From contig NC_084759.1 of assembly GCF_028858725.1 (NCBI RefSeq), forward strand, positions 95,972,362 to 96,036,361: a stretch of DNA of 64,000 nt, in the 5' to 3' direction. The number at the start of each line of letters is the position of its first letter. The stretch's first letter is position 1. The notes below the pieces were generated by a model. It was not told the origin of the DNA. It did not search any database and worked only from the letters and a program-made list of their open reading frames with translations. Made by a program: the position numbers and the translations under genes. Source of the stretch: Colius striatus (taxonomy: Eukaryota > Chordata > Aves > Coliiformes > Coliidae). Of this stretch, positions 59,401-63,440 are shown piece by piece.

Positions 59401-59926
59401 GCAGAAAAATAGTCTGTAACAAAGGAGTCCACTTGGGTTCTGATCCATATGCTGTTCAGTGTTATCATTTGATAGCAAAAGCCACTGGCCAGATTTCAGA
59501 CTTTGAATTTAAAGAGGTCAGAATGTTGTGCTAGCAAGAAACTGTTTTCTTGCCTTAGCGTTAGGAGGTTCATCGACTTTGCATAGACAAAAACCCCACA
59601 AATTTTCGGTCTAGGAAACTTATTTTAAAACCTAGGTCTGGTGGTAAAATGATTTGGTTTTGCATAACTGTGTGGAAATAGAAGAATATCTGTTCTGATT
59701 TTTCTCTGCTTTTTCTTCCACAGCTGTTTGTGTATTCCTGACTTCTGTTTACATTGGGGACATATGGCTTGGAGCTCGGGAGCCTGATATGTTACTAACC
59801 CATGTCAAATTGGTCTGCAGTAGCACGGATGAGAAATCAAACGGTGACGACTTAGAAACTCACAAACAAGAAGAAACTATTATGCCTCTTTGCAGAACCT
59901 TTTACTTGGCTACATTGGGGCATTAA
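2317..59926 (+). CDS. URB1: URB1 (NPA1), nucleolar pre-ribosomal-associated protein 1; 39 coding exons
   Basis: URB1 is the vertebrate orthologue of yeast Npa1/Urb1, a large helical-repeat nucleolar protein. In yeast it works with Npa2/Urb2, Nop8, Rsa3 and the helicase Dbp6 in the earliest pre-60S particles. In human cells it has been linked to 3' pre-rRNA organisation at the nucleolar periphery. I joined 39 exons; all introns are GT-AG, phases match at every junction, and the 6852-nt sum encodes 2283 residues. Exons 2-9 (residues about 44-397) match the N-terminal Npa1 domain, with phrases such as [20 protein letters not shown] and CPDLLNRYF. Exons 29-34 match the conserved C-terminal URB1 domain. 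NLS-like basic clusters lie at residues 4-18, 1154-1163 and 2034-2039, and an acidic stretch near 1000-1019. The ATG at 2317 has a strong context (A at -3, G at +4). The human comparison is from memory, but the identification is secure. Confidence 0.97.
2626..2643 (+). repeat. (GAT)6 microsatellite in intron 1
   Basis: Six perfect GAT units are followed by degenerate GGTGATGAC, inside the 366-bp GC-rich first intron. This trinucleotide run is the source of Asp- or Met-rich spurious reading frames here. Confidence 0.9.
2813..2952 (+). CDS. URB1: URB1 exon 2 (residues 44-90)
   Basis: The acceptor TTTGCAG opens [20 protein letters not shown] and continues [20 protein letters not shown]. The stretch YDVVEGY is a strongly conserved URB1 motif at the start of the Npa1 domain. 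The donor is GAA|GTAGGT, phase 0. Confidence 0.95.
3341..3682 (+). mobile_element. CR1 LINE 3' UTR copy, sense (intron 2)
   Basis: It runs from GAGGAGATCTCATTAAT through GGTAATGGGATGAAACTGGA to the terminal CCATTCTATGAT, the sense orientation of a CR1 3' end. It is 5'-truncated just after the end of the reverse-transcriptase ORF and carries no intact coding capacity. Confidence 0.93.
4602..4753 (+). CDS. URB1: URB1 exon 3 (residues 91-140 and part of 141)
   Basis: The acceptor TGTCTTACAG opens [20 protein letters not shown], then [20 protein letters not shown]. It is nearly colinear with human URB1 in the Npa1 domain. The donor is CACAG|GTAAGT, phase 2. Confidence 0.95.
6372..6770 (-). mobile_element. 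CR1 LINE 3'-end copy, antisense (intron 3)
   Basis: It opens with tandem AATCATAG units and AATGGTAGGGATTGAAAGGG, the reverse complement of a CR1 3' end. It extends through the 3' UTR to the last residues of the RT ORF, at the reverse complement of CATATGAGGAAAGG. It is 5'-truncated. Confidence 0.93.
6934..7796 (-). mobile_element. Candidate solo LTR of an endogenous retroelement (intron 3)
   Basis: This 863-bp GC-richer segment differs from the surrounding AT-rich intron and is not CR1. It begins TGTTGTGG and ends CATGACA, giving the TG...CA ends of an LTR. The flanks ACAAG (6929-6933) and CCAAG (7797-7801) match at four of five bases, like a decayed 5-bp target duplication. On the minus strand a CCAAT box (ATTGG at 7663-7667 on plus) sits about 20 bp before a TATTTAAG TATA box (7638-7645), with a weak AGTAAA (7494-7499) downstream. 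No internal retroviral genes are present. The family is not recognised, and another kind of repeat remains possible. Confidence 0.38.
8011..8143 (+). CDS. URB1: URB1 exon 4 (residues 141-185)
   Basis: The acceptor TTTGTTTTAG opens [20 protein letters not shown] and [19 protein letters not shown]. Human has the closely similar ARACLSLMTAMVTQGPEAAR. The donor is AAG|GTAAAT, phase 0. Confidence 0.95.
9555..9836 (+). mobile_element. CR1-like LINE 3' end of a second subfamily, sense (intron 4)
   Basis: It reads GAGGAGTAATGGTTTTAAAC, then GGACAGGATG-type CR1 sequence, and ends AAGGTCCCTTCCAACACAAG followed by CCATTCTATGATCCTGTG. The wording differs from the main copies (for example GGAAATGTTCAGCGCCAGGT), so it belongs to an older CR1 subfamily. 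Confidence 0.85.
10529..10625 (+). CDS. URB1: URB1 exon 5 (residues 186-217)
   Basis: The acceptor TTTGTTAG opens [20 protein letters not shown], then [12 protein letters not shown], within the Npa1 domain. The donor is AAAAG|GTACTT, phase 1. Confidence 0.95.
11988..12073 (+). CDS. URB1: URB1 exon 6 (residues 218-246)
   Basis: This 86-nt exon reads [20 protein letters not shown] and LLLSTLRTK, matching the human IKEDRISTINILLSTLKTK segment. The acceptor is TTCTTAG and the donor AAG|GTATGA, phase 0. Confidence 0.95.
13999..14124 (+). CDS. URB1: URB1 exon 7 (residues 247-288)
   Basis: It reads [20 protein letters not shown], then [20 protein letters not shown], almost identical to human. The acceptor follows a T-rich run and GTTTTCAG. 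The donor CAAG|GTCTGG departs from the GTRAGT consensus and is one of the weakest in the gene. Confidence 0.95.
15902..16032 (+). CDS. URB1: URB1 exon 8 (residues 289-331 and part of 332)
   Basis: It reads [20 protein letters not shown], then [20 protein letters not shown], the most conserved part of the Npa1 domain. The donor is GGCAG|GTAAGT, phase 2. Splicing to 17164 gives the canonical R-G-G-N junction; splicing to 16986 would add a cassette. Confidence 0.95.
16986..17108 (+). other. URB1: Candidate 123-nt cassette exon 8a of URB1
   Basis: After the acceptor TTTGTCATGCAG the frame left by exon 8 stays open for 41 codons: [20 protein letters not shown], then [20 protein letters not shown]. 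It meets a donor-like CAT|GTAAAG, and splicing to exon 9 closes an ATG codon and restores GGNVVLL. The length is a multiple of three and the phases are 2-2. My memory of human URB1 has no such insertion. An internal GTAAGT at 16993 could compete as a donor. No transcript evidence is available, so it could be a chance open frame. Confidence 0.35.
17164..17359 (+). CDS. URB1: URB1 exon 9 (residues 332-397)
   Basis: It reads [20 protein letters not shown], then [20 protein letters not shown] and [17 protein letters not shown], colinear with human. It closes the N-terminal Npa1 domain. The acceptor is TTGTCTTCCACAG and the donor AAAG|GTAAGA, phase 0. Confidence 0.95.
18306..18376. repeat. Tandem pair of perfect hairpins (intron 9)
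   Basis: CTTCTGTCTCTTTGGC (18306-18321) pairs perfectly with GCCAAAGAGACAGAAG (18331-18346) across a 9-nt loop. Immediately after, CTTACTGTCTCT (18351-18362) pairs perfectly with AGAGACAGTAAG (18365-18376). The two hairpins share the AGAGACAG core, and both second arms are followed by or merge into AGATCT. Confidence 0.9.
18585..18722 (+). CDS. URB1: URB1 exon 10 (residues 398-443)
   Basis: It reads [20 protein letters not shown], then [29 protein letters not shown] and MVMVTTVP are invariant in my recollection of human URB1. The acceptor is TTATTTCAG and the donor AAT|GTAAGT, phase 0. Confidence 0.95.
19102..19275 (+). CDS. URB1: URB1 exon 11 (residues 444-501)
   Basis: It reads [20 protein letters not shown], then [20 protein letters not shown], a helical-repeat segment. 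The acceptor is CTTCTTCTAG and the donor AAG|GTACAA, phase 0. Confidence 0.95.
19387..19430. repeat. Imperfect 18-bp stem-loop (intron 11)
   Basis: GCCAGGATATAATACCTG (19387-19404) and CAGGTATTATACCTTGGC (19413-19430) form an 18-bp arm with two mismatches and an 8-nt loop. Confidence 0.85.
19943..20093 (+). CDS. URB1: URB1 exon 12 (residues 502-551)
   Basis: It reads [20 protein letters not shown], then a hydrophilic linker [20 protein letters not shown]. The leading helix is conserved; the linker is the variable region following WQSLKKQ in human. The donor is CATG|GTAGGC, phase 1. Confidence 0.95.
20354..20489 (-). mobile_element. Diverged CR1 3'-end fragment, antisense (intron 12)
   Basis: ATGGAATCACAGAGTGGTTG is followed by GCTTGGAAGGGACCTGTGGA and GATCATCTTGTCCAACCTC, a diverged CR1 3' end on the minus strand. 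A short tandem copy CTCTCTCAAAAC lies at its far end. Confidence 0.8.
21759..21881 (+). CDS. URB1: URB1 exon 13 (residues 552-592)
   Basis: It reads [20 protein letters not shown], then [20 protein letters not shown], closely matching human. The acceptor is TTTGTTTAG and the donor AAAAG|GTATGT, phase 1. The following intron is the longest in the gene, 4139 bp. Confidence 0.95.
23701..25600 (-). pseudogene. CR1 LINE with decayed reverse-transcriptase ORF (intron 13)
   Basis: About 1.9 kb on the minus strand is the CR1 ORF2 region. A 285-codon frame (24611 down to 23754) holds RT palm motifs: [10 protein letters not shown] at residues 17-26, SGVPQG at 73-78, and FSDD at 104-107 as the catalytic box, in place of the FADD usual for CR1. 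The upstream RT segment, with NYRP and LTSIPGK, is in another frame (24840 down to 24589), and 25127 down to 24906 is in a third, so frameshifts break the ORF. No intact endonuclease is visible. Unusually, the usual CR1 3' UTR and terminal repeat are absent at 23701. The copy is inactive. Confidence 0.93.
25615..25643 (+). repeat. (TAGATA)n microsatellite
   Basis: Nearly five units of TAGATA follow a short TATATA run, directly beyond the 5'-truncated end of the intron 13 CR1. Confidence 0.9.
26021..26133 (+). CDS. URB1: URB1 exon 14 (residues 593-630)
   Basis: It reads [20 protein letters not shown], then [18 protein letters not shown], colinear with human. The acceptor is CAAATCTCAG and the donor CAG|GTAAGA, phase 0. 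Confidence 0.95.
27301..27420 (+). CDS. URB1: URB1 exon 15 (residues 631-670)
   Basis: It reads [20 protein letters not shown], then [20 protein letters not shown]; the [13 protein letters not shown] stretch is invariant. The acceptor is TTTCTTATAG and the donor AAG|GTAAGC, phase 0. The following 3355-bp intron holds no recognised repeat and a 190-codon minus-strand open frame. Confidence 0.95.
30776..30892 (+). CDS. URB1: URB1 exon 16 (residues 671-709)
   Basis: It reads [20 protein letters not shown], then [19 protein letters not shown]. Human has the same TWKEL-WLEHL pattern. The acceptor is TTCTGGACAG and the donor AAAGG|GTAACA, phase 0. Confidence 0.95.
31565..31703 (+). CDS. URB1: URB1 exon 17 (residues 710-755 and part of 756)
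   Basis: It reads [20 protein letters not shown], then [20 protein letters not shown] and PISHID. The SIPISHID end joins DVLDMVDVL in exon 18, a highly conserved block. The donor is GACG|GTATGT, phase 1. Confidence 0.95.
32748..32918 (+). CDS. URB1: URB1 exon 18 (residues 756-812)
   Basis: It reads [20 protein letters not shown], then [20 protein letters not shown], almost identical to human. The acceptor is TTCACTTAATAG and the donor ACAG|GTACAG, phase 1. Confidence 0.95.
34107..34303 (+). CDS. URB1: URB1 exon 19 (residues 813-878)
   Basis: It reads [20 protein letters not shown], then [20 protein letters not shown] and a more variable Tyr- and Gln-rich end. The acceptor is TTTTCTAG and the donor GTG|GTATGA, phase 0. 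Confidence 0.93.
34871..35095 (+). CDS. URB1: URB1 exon 20 (residues 879-953)
   Basis: It reads [20 protein letters not shown], then [20 protein letters not shown] and a Leu-rich helical stretch. It lies in the less conserved middle of URB1. The acceptor is TTTTAAACAG and the donor AGT|GTAAGA, phase 0. Confidence 0.93.
35596..35793 (+). CDS. URB1: URB1 exon 21 (residues 954-1019)
   Basis: It reads [20 protein letters not shown], then [20 protein letters not shown], and ends in an acidic linker [18 protein letters not shown]. The acceptor is ACTTCCAAG and the donor AAG|GTACCA, phase 0. Confidence 0.93.
36824..37676 (+). CDS. URB1: URB1 exon 22, large 853-nt exon (residues 1020-1303)
   Basis: This is the largest exon, encoding 284 residues in one piece. 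It opens [20 protein letters not shown] and holds helical repeats, a Lys-rich [10 protein letters not shown] at residues 1154-1163, and [20 protein letters not shown] near the end. The donor is GCAG|GTAAAA, phase 1. Most exons here are 60-250 nt, so this looks like ancient intron loss or an unsplit ancestral block. Confidence 0.96.
38836..39037 (+). CDS. URB1: URB1 exon 23 (residues 1304-1370 and part of 1371)
   Basis: It reads [20 protein letters not shown], then [20 protein letters not shown]. The acceptor is TCTCCCAACAG and the donor GAGAG|GTAGGA, phase 2. The next intron is only 205 bp. Confidence 0.93.
39243..39420 (+). CDS. URB1: URB1 exon 24 (residues 1371-1430)
   Basis: It reads [20 protein letters not shown], then [20 protein letters not shown]. 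The acceptor is TATTTCTGCAG and the donor TTATTG|GTGAGT, phase 0. Confidence 0.93.
39984..40126 (+). mobile_element. CR1 LINE 3'-end fragment, sense (intron 24)
   Basis: It reads TCTCCTTCCTTGGAGGTCAT through GGGGGATTGGACTGGATGAT to CCATTCTATGATTCTATGG. Two terminal ATTCTATG-type units mark a complete 3' end. The 5' truncation leaves only about 140 bp. Confidence 0.93.
40308..40650 (+). mobile_element. Older CR1 copy, sense (intron 24)
   Basis: It starts AGAGGGATGTTGAGGTG and runs through GGCACAGGCTGCCCAGGGAA and GGACAGGATCATCTTTAACG to a degraded ACCAACTTAG. This is a diverged CR1 subfamily different from the copy 180 bp upstream. Confidence 0.85.
40998..41056 (+). CDS. URB1: URB1 exon 25, smallest exon (residues 1431-1449 and part of 1450)
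   Basis: This 59-nt exon reads [19 protein letters not shown]. The acceptor is TACATGCACAG and the donor CTCAA|GTAAGT, phase 2. The Lys codon is completed either by exon 26 or, possibly, by the candidate terminal exon at 41192. Confidence 0.93.
41192..41450 (+). other. URB1: Candidate alternative terminal exon of URB1 (intron 25)
   Basis: A good acceptor (CCTTGTTTCTCAG) precedes a frame compatible with exon 25 (phase 2) that stays open for 43 codons: [20 protein letters not shown], then [20 protein letters not shown] and PSF, with TAA at 41322-41324. An AATAAA lies at 41429-41434, followed by a TG-containing stretch. Use would give a protein of about 1493 residues lacking the C-terminal URB1 domain. 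This is sequence inference only; random open frames of this length are not rare. Confidence 0.28.
41779..41972 (+). CDS. URB1: URB1 exon 26 (residues 1450-1514)
   Basis: It reads [20 protein letters not shown], then [20 protein letters not shown] and [14 protein letters not shown]. Human has the same TQHSLFL motif. The acceptor is TCCTTCTAAAG and the donor AGAG|GTATTT, phase 1. Confidence 0.95.
43525..43635 (+). CDS. URB1: URB1 exon 27 (residues 1515-1551)
   Basis: It reads [20 protein letters not shown], then [17 protein letters not shown], strongly conserved. The acceptor is TTTTATTTCAG and the donor GTAG|GTGAGT, phase 1. The next intron is only 91 bp. Confidence 0.96.
43727..43790 (+). 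CDS. URB1: URB1 exon 28 (residues 1552-1572 and part of 1573)
   Basis: This 64-nt exon reads [20 protein letters not shown], matching the conserved D-x-K-I-L-L-L-L-x-x-Y-E motif before the C-terminal domain. The donor is TCCAG|GTAAGC, phase 2. Confidence 0.95.
45536..45707 (+). CDS. URB1: URB1 exon 29 (residues 1573-1630)
   Basis: It reads [20 protein letters not shown], then [20 protein letters not shown] and [32 protein letters not shown] is the hallmark of the C-terminal URB1 domain and is nearly identical in human. Both splice sites are weak: acceptor ATGTTTAAG and donor CAG|GTGCTT. Confidence 0.95.
46242..46344 (+). CDS. URB1: URB1 exon 30 (residues 1631-1664)
   Basis: It reads [20 protein letters not shown], then [30 protein letters not shown] is invariant in my recollection of human. 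The acceptor is TTGGTTTCAG and the donor CCAG|GTAAAG, phase 1. The 3632-bp intron that follows holds a hairpin and a small CR1 relic and otherwise nothing recognised. Confidence 0.96.
46551..46590. repeat. 16-bp stem-loop with one bulged base (intron 30)
   Basis: GCATTAAAGTCCT (46555-46567) pairs perfectly with AGGACTTTAATGC (46575-46587) across a 7-nt loop. Skipping a single G extends the pairing outward by ACT/AGT to about 16 bp. Confidence 0.9.
49578..49640 (-). mobile_element. CR1 3'-end relic, antisense (intron 30)
   Basis: GGGTTGGAAGGGACCTCGAA, then AGATCATCTAGCCCAATCCC and CCTGCCAGAACAGGA, is a roughly 60-bp diverged CR1 3' end. It is the only repeat I recognise in this long intron. 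Confidence 0.78.
49977..50137 (+). CDS. URB1: URB1 exon 31 (residues 1665-1718)
   Basis: It reads [20 protein letters not shown], then [20 protein letters not shown] and [14 protein letters not shown]. NALGLTVxALSSYD and SHLEGARF are conserved core motifs. The acceptor is TTCCCACACAG and the donor CAG|GTAAGA, phase 0. Confidence 0.97.
50517..50628 (+). CDS. URB1: URB1 exon 32 (residues 1719-1755)
   Basis: It reads [20 protein letters not shown], then [17 protein letters not shown], conserved in the C-terminal domain. The acceptor is TGTGTTTCAG and the donor CCAG|GTACTG, phase 1. Confidence 0.96.
51035..51235 (-). mobile_element. Diverged CR1 copy, antisense (intron 32)
   Basis: AGCTTGGAAGGGCCCCTGTG, AGGTCTCTAGCTAAACCCTC and CCCAAAACAGGGCCAACTGT match an old CR1 subfamily 3' UTR read backward, ending near CTGCTCATGAGGGAC. 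It is strongly diverged, so it is an old insertion. Confidence 0.75.
51603..51709 (+). CDS. URB1: URB1 exon 33 (residues 1756-1791)
   Basis: It reads [20 protein letters not shown], then [16 protein letters not shown], near-identical to human (EEHMYLKVSNFLLSHEYL). The acceptor is TCTCTTCACAG and the donor GAG|GTAATG, phase 0. Confidence 0.97.
52229..52372 (+). CDS. URB1: URB1 exon 34 (residues 1792-1839)
   Basis: It reads [20 protein letters not shown], then [20 protein letters not shown] and PLCDEGSQ. It ends the conserved C-terminal block. The acceptor is TGGCTTCCAG and the donor CAG|GTAAGA followed by an A-run, phase 0. Confidence 0.96.
52768..53129 (-). mobile_element. CR1 LINE 3'-end copy, antisense (intron 34)
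   Basis: It opens AAAATCACAGAATGGTGGGG and GTTGGAAGGGACCTTTAGAG and continues through the reverse of the CR1 3' UTR (CTCCAGAGAAGGAGACTCCA) to TCAGTCTCTCATGCTG. The wording matches the copy at 62831 more than that at 55561, so they share a subfamily. Confidence 0.92.
53451..53560 (+). CDS. URB1: URB1 exon 35 (residues 1840-1875 and part of 1876)
   Basis: It reads [20 protein letters not shown], then [16 protein letters not shown], matching the human [18 protein letters not shown]. The acceptor is TTCTGTTTCAG and the donor AAAAG|GTAACT, phase 2. Confidence 0.96.
53996..54235 (+). repeat. CA / CACCTA / CCCA low-complexity tract (intron 35)
   Basis: About 240 bp of almost pure A and C with a few T, mixing (CA)n, ACACCTAC units and, at 54200-54220, CCCA repeats. 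Open frames here (His/Thr/Pro-rich on plus, Val/Gly/Cys-rich on minus) are by-products of composition. The complementary strand is G-rich with many GGG tracts. Confidence 0.95.
54902..55078 (+). CDS. URB1: URB1 exon 36 (residues 1876-1934 and part of 1935)
   Basis: It reads [20 protein letters not shown], then [20 protein letters not shown] and [19 protein letters not shown]. The middle linker is variable; LVNEFLYV is conserved. The donor is ATTCG|GTAAGT, phase 2. Confidence 0.95.
55561..55916 (-). mobile_element. CR1 LINE 3'-end copy, antisense (intron 36)
   Basis: It opens AATCATAGAATCATAGAATG and GTAGGGGTTGGAAGGGACC and runs through the whole CR1 3' UTR to AGATATTTATAAATG. Low visible divergence from the copies at 6372 and 60572 suggests a comparatively young subfamily. 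A perfect 16-bp tandem duplication (55885-55900, 55901-55916) sits at its 5'-truncation edge. Confidence 0.94.
56355..56596 (+). CDS. URB1: URB1 exon 37 (residues 1935-2015 and part of 2016)
   Basis: It reads [20 protein letters not shown], then [20 protein letters not shown] and [25 protein letters not shown] and LSxKDVLxLLxKWS are conserved. The donor is CTTA|GTAAGT, phase 1; read-through would stop after SKY. Confidence 0.96.
56891..57095 (-). mobile_element. Diverged CR1 3'-end copy, antisense (intron 37)
   Basis: It opens CAGAATCACAGAATCTTAGA and AAGATCATCTATTCTAACCC, continues GTCTCCAGAGAAGGAGACTC and CACCCTCACAGTGAAG, and fades after TTCCTTATGTTTCTTTAG. The 3' consensus has an internal deletion at the GGGTTGGAAGGG position. 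Confidence 0.85.
58088..58260 (+). mobile_element. CR1 3'-end copy, sense (intron 37)
   Basis: GCAAGCTGCCCAGGGAGGTG, GTAGAGTCCCCATCCCTGGA and CTTGATGATCCTAAAGGCCT form the 3' UTR of an older CR1 subfamily in sense orientation, ending ACTTTATGATC. Confidence 0.88.
58499..59101 (+). CDS. URB1: URB1 exon 38 (residues 2016-2216 and part of 2217)
   Basis: This 603-nt exon opens with a Lys/His-rich [20 protein letters not shown] and KKNK, NLS-like at residues 2034-2039. It then reads [20 protein letters not shown] and a poorly conserved helical tail. It is GC-richer than the neighbouring introns. The acceptor is TTCTTGCAG and the donor AAAG|GTAAGT, phase 1. Confidence 0.95.
59724..59926 (+). CDS. 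URB1: URB1 exon 39, terminal coding exon (residues 2217-2283)
   Basis: It reads [20 protein letters not shown], then [20 protein letters not shown], and ends [14 protein letters not shown] before TAA (59924-59926). The acceptor is [23 protein letters not shown] matches the end of vertebrate URB1. Confidence 0.95.
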
Positions 59927-60130
59927 TTCAGTGAAATGACACTTAATCTTTAATGTTATGTGCTCTGCCTTCATTGCTGCGAGTTGTGAAGCCCTCTTGA
60001 ACTGTTCTCACACAAATCTAAGTTATTTTGTCATAAAAATCAATATTTTATTACTCTGTGCACACTCTGAGGAGGGAAATTGTATTTAGCATCTCTCTGT
60101 GGAACATTAAAGCTATAATTTCTCTTTTCT
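59927..60130 (+). other. URB1: URB1 3' UTR
   Basis: This AT-rich stretch follows the stop codon and carries no other recognised element. With the ATTAAA at 60106 the 3' UTR would be about 200 nt. Longer forms through the downstream CR1 cannot be excluded. Confidence 0.6.
60106..60111 (+). terminator. URB1: Probable URB1 poly(A) signal ATTAAA
   Basis: ATTAAA is the second-commonest vertebrate hexamer. It is followed 20-30 nt later by a GT-rich element (GAGTAGTGTGG, 60132-60142), the expected cleavage-site layout. Confidence 0.6.
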
Positions 60131-60571
60131 TGAGTAGTGTGGCACACTGAACGTTATTTATATCATTTTTATTACAGGCATCTTAAACTTTATGAAGATC
60201 CAAACCAGACAGATTAGTGCATTGCCTCTGGATGATATTTCAGTCCCCATGTAGTTAATATCCATCCTCTCCCCACTATAAAGTGGGGAAAAAGGCTGCA
60301 GAACTTCACCACAATGTGGGGTAAGTGCAAAGAATGAATAGTCAGAGGTTTAGCCACAGGTATTTAATGTTTCTTGAAGAACTCAGTTTATTTCATGATA
60401 TATGATACCAAAACCAGTATGAACCAGAAGACTGGACACTGCACTCATGGTGATCTGGGTTTCTTCTTTTTTTTGTTTAAATGAAATGGCTTTAGAAAGC
60501 ATTTCTGTCAGAGCTGGTCTGGTTTTATTCTCCTTTCTGCTTTGTTGGGATTTTAATTAAGCCCTTCACTT
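60131..60571. other. Intergenic, nothing recognised
   Basis: This stretch between the presumed URB1 cleavage site and the CR1 copy holds a T-rich run near 60464-60480 and no coding frame or repeat that I recognise. Confidence 0.4.
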
Positions 60572-61290
60572 GAGGAGGAACAACCCCATGCACCAGGACA
60601 GGCTGGAGTTGACCTGCTTGAGAGCAGCTCTGCAGAAAGAGACCTGGGAGTGCTGATAGATAATAAGCTAAATATGAGCCAGCAATGTGCCCTCATTGCC
60701 AAGAAGGCCAATGGCATCCTGGGATACATCAAGAAGAGTGTGGCCAGCAGGTCGAGGGAGGTTCAGCTCCCCCTCTACTCTGCCCTGGTGAGGCCTCATC
60801 TGGAGTCCTGTGTCCAGTTCTGGGCTCCCCAGCTCAAGAGGGACAGGGTACTTCTGGAGAGAGTCCAGCGCAGGGCCACCAAGATGATCAGGGCACTGGA
60901 GCATCTTCCTTATGAGGAAAGGTTGTGGGAACTGGGGCTGTTCAGCCTGGAGGAGACTGAGGGGGGATCTCATTAATACTTACAAGTATGTAAATGGTGG
61001 ATGTCAAGGGGTTGGGGCATTCCTTTTTTCTGTTGTATCTAGTGACAGGACAAGGGGTAATGGGATGAAGTTGGAACACAAAATGTTCCATTTAAACATA
61101 AGGAAAAACTATTTCACTGTTCAGATGAGGGAGCCCTGGCACAGGCTGCCCAGAGGGGTTGTGGAGTCTCCTTCCTTGGAGGTCTTCAAGACCCACCTGG
61201 ACATGTTCCTATGTGACCTGACCTGCTTCTGCAGGGGGATTGGACTGCATGATCTCTAAAGGTCCCTTCCAACCCCTACCATTCTATGAT
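60572..61290 (+). mobile_element. 5'-truncated CR1 LINE with end of RT ORF, sense
   Basis: About 720 bp runs from AGGAACAACCCCATGCACCA to the terminal CCATTCTATGAT. An open frame at 60650-60976 keeps the last 108 residues of CR1 ORF2 ([20 protein letters not shown] through [12 protein letters not shown]), including the conserved [10 protein letters not shown]. The catalytic RT motifs are missing, so the copy is inactive. It retains a complete 3' end. Confidence 0.95.
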
Positions 61291-62830
61291 CACCACTGCT
61301 GGGATTTGCAACAAAGGCCCCTCTCCACCTTGAAAAGATGAGAGATGGAACTAAAACCCAAATGACTTGATGCTCATTGATGATACATGTTTTTTATTGG
61401 AAATTCTCTGTGAAATCTGATAAATATTTCTCAACTGTGACCTTGAGGGCAGCTTAACATAACCATTCTTGATATGCAGACATGCAGAGCTTGAACTTGG
61501 AACGTTTGAAATGTAAAGTGGGATTTATTGAATTGGCTCTTGAGTATGTGCTGTGCCTAGGTACTTTGTACAGTTTCTGTACTGGGAAAACATCAGAAAT
61601 GCACACTCCTTGTCATGTTTGTTTAATTTGGTACTTTTTTAATTAAAAAATGAGGTTCATATACTGAGAAGTGCTTCTACATGTGCGTATTCTTGTCCCA
61701 AAGAAGCCATAATATCCGTTTCAAGACTTGATTTTAAAATTACAAATATTTATTGAAAAAGCTGCAGTTCCATTAGAGGCTGCATTTTATGTCATAAAAT
61801 CCCGAGGATCTGACATCAGGAAATGTTCTTAGCAATGAAAAAAGCCTTTTTTTACTTAGTAATAAAACACCAAACCGAAAGAGGCAAAATGAAACCAAAG
61901 GTGCTTCAAAAGGAGAGATGTCTTTTCATCTCATTTAACTTGAAAAGTAAATACTCAGGAGACATTGGGAAGGACTTTTTCATCTGTCTTGAGGGACTGA
62001 GCGCATCCAAGAGTGGTTTAATAGTATAATTTGTTTGAGAGAGTTAAAAAAAATGAGGTAAGACCTTTCAACCAACCTAAGGACGGCAATGCAGAGATGT
62101 TTTCTCTCTCTGCCCAAATCTATCTTCAGTGGCAATAAATTAATTTTTCCACAAGTGGAGTCTGTTTGGCCCATGATGGTGACTGGTGCAATCTCCCCAT
62201 CTTTATGCCAACTCACAAAATTTTTCATCCCACCTTCCCCCCTGACCTGTTGTAGGGAAGTGAGAGAGCATCTGAATAAACATCTGACAGCCAGCTAAGG
62301 CCAACCCCACCACACGATATCATGTGGTGTAGTGCAGCCCCTTCCCATCCCATCCTAAGGGAACGAACCCCAAATCTGCAATGTCACAGTGCAGTTGTTA
62401 CACACTTCATCAAGCTGCAAGCCCAGAATGTTTGTGGGTGTGCATTTGCATGCCTTGGTGAACCTTTCACATGCCCTTTGGCTGTGTTTGCTTAAAAAGT
62501 TGTCTAACTGTGGTACCTGCGGGAGCAGAATTCATGTGTTGAAGCTCAACCAATTGGAAGAGGAATTCCTGAGTCAGGTCTCGTTCTAGAAATAGATACA
62601 GCAGATGCAAACAGGTGTGTTAAATTACTTGTGCTTAAGCAGCTATTTGCAGAGTTTGGTATTTCTCTCTGTGGACTAAACAGTGATTTCTGAATCACTG
62701 TTTCTGCTAAAATAAGGAAGAAAGCTTTCAGGCCTGTAAATGGGCTTTAGCTAATGAGATGCACAGTGCTATAGGAGTGAAAAGCAGTGTTGGGAGATGG
62801 TGACTTGAGTCTAAGGCCAGTTGTGCATGT
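61291..62830. other. Intergenic between two CR1 copies; no coding exon recognised
   Basis: About 1.5 kb holds no recognisable exon or repeat. On the minus strand AATAAA lies at 61749-61754 (TTTATT on plus), and a minus-strand open frame at 62228-61980 has no recognisable features. Human synteny puts MRAP convergently downstream of URB1, so part of its 3' UTR could lie here, but nothing proves it. Confidence 0.35.
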
Positions 62831-63440
62831 TACAAAATGGTAGGGGTTGCAAGGGACCTCTAAAGATCACCCAGTCCAACACCCTGCTAAAGCAGGTTCA
62901 CCTCAATCAGGTTGCACAGGAACACGTCCAGGTGGGTTTGAAAACCTCCAGAGAAGGAGACTCCACACCGTCCCTGGGCAGCCTGTGCCAGGGCTCCCTC
63001 ACCCTCACAGGAAAGAAGTTTCTCCTCATTTTCAGGTGAAACTTTCTGTGTTCCAGCTTGTGTCCATTACCCTTTGGCCTGTCACTGGATACAACAGAAA
63101 AAAAAGTGTTGCCTCATTCTCTTGACATACACCTTTTAAATACTTGTAAGTATTAATGAGTTTCCCCCTCAGTCTCCTCCAGGCTGAACAGCCCCAGTTC
63201 CCACAACCTTTCCTCATAAGGAAGATACTGCAGTCCCCTCATGATCTTGGTGGCCCTACACTGGACTCTCTCCAGAAGTTCTCTGTCTTTCTTTGAGCTG
63301 GGGAGCCCAGAACTGGACACAGGACTCCAGATGAGGCCTCACCAGGGCACAGTAGAGGGGGAGCCAAACCTTTCTCGACCTGCTGGCCACACTCTTCTTG
63401 ATGCACACCAGGATGCTATTGGCCTTCTTGGCCATGAGGG
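62831..63440 (-). mobile_element. 5'-truncated CR1 LINE, antisense
   Basis: It opens AAAATGGTAGGGGTTGCAAG and GGACCTCTAAAGATCACCCA and runs backward through the 3' UTR into the RT-ORF tail (reverse complement of GGCTGTTCAGCCTGGAGGAG), ending at CCTTCTTGGCCATGAGGG. It lies tail to tail with the copy at 60572-61290. Confidence 0.94.

Noticed and set aside
2447..59723. Search for U12-type introns in URB1
   Set aside because: All 38 donors and acceptors read GT-AG and none carries the RTATCCTT donor consensus.
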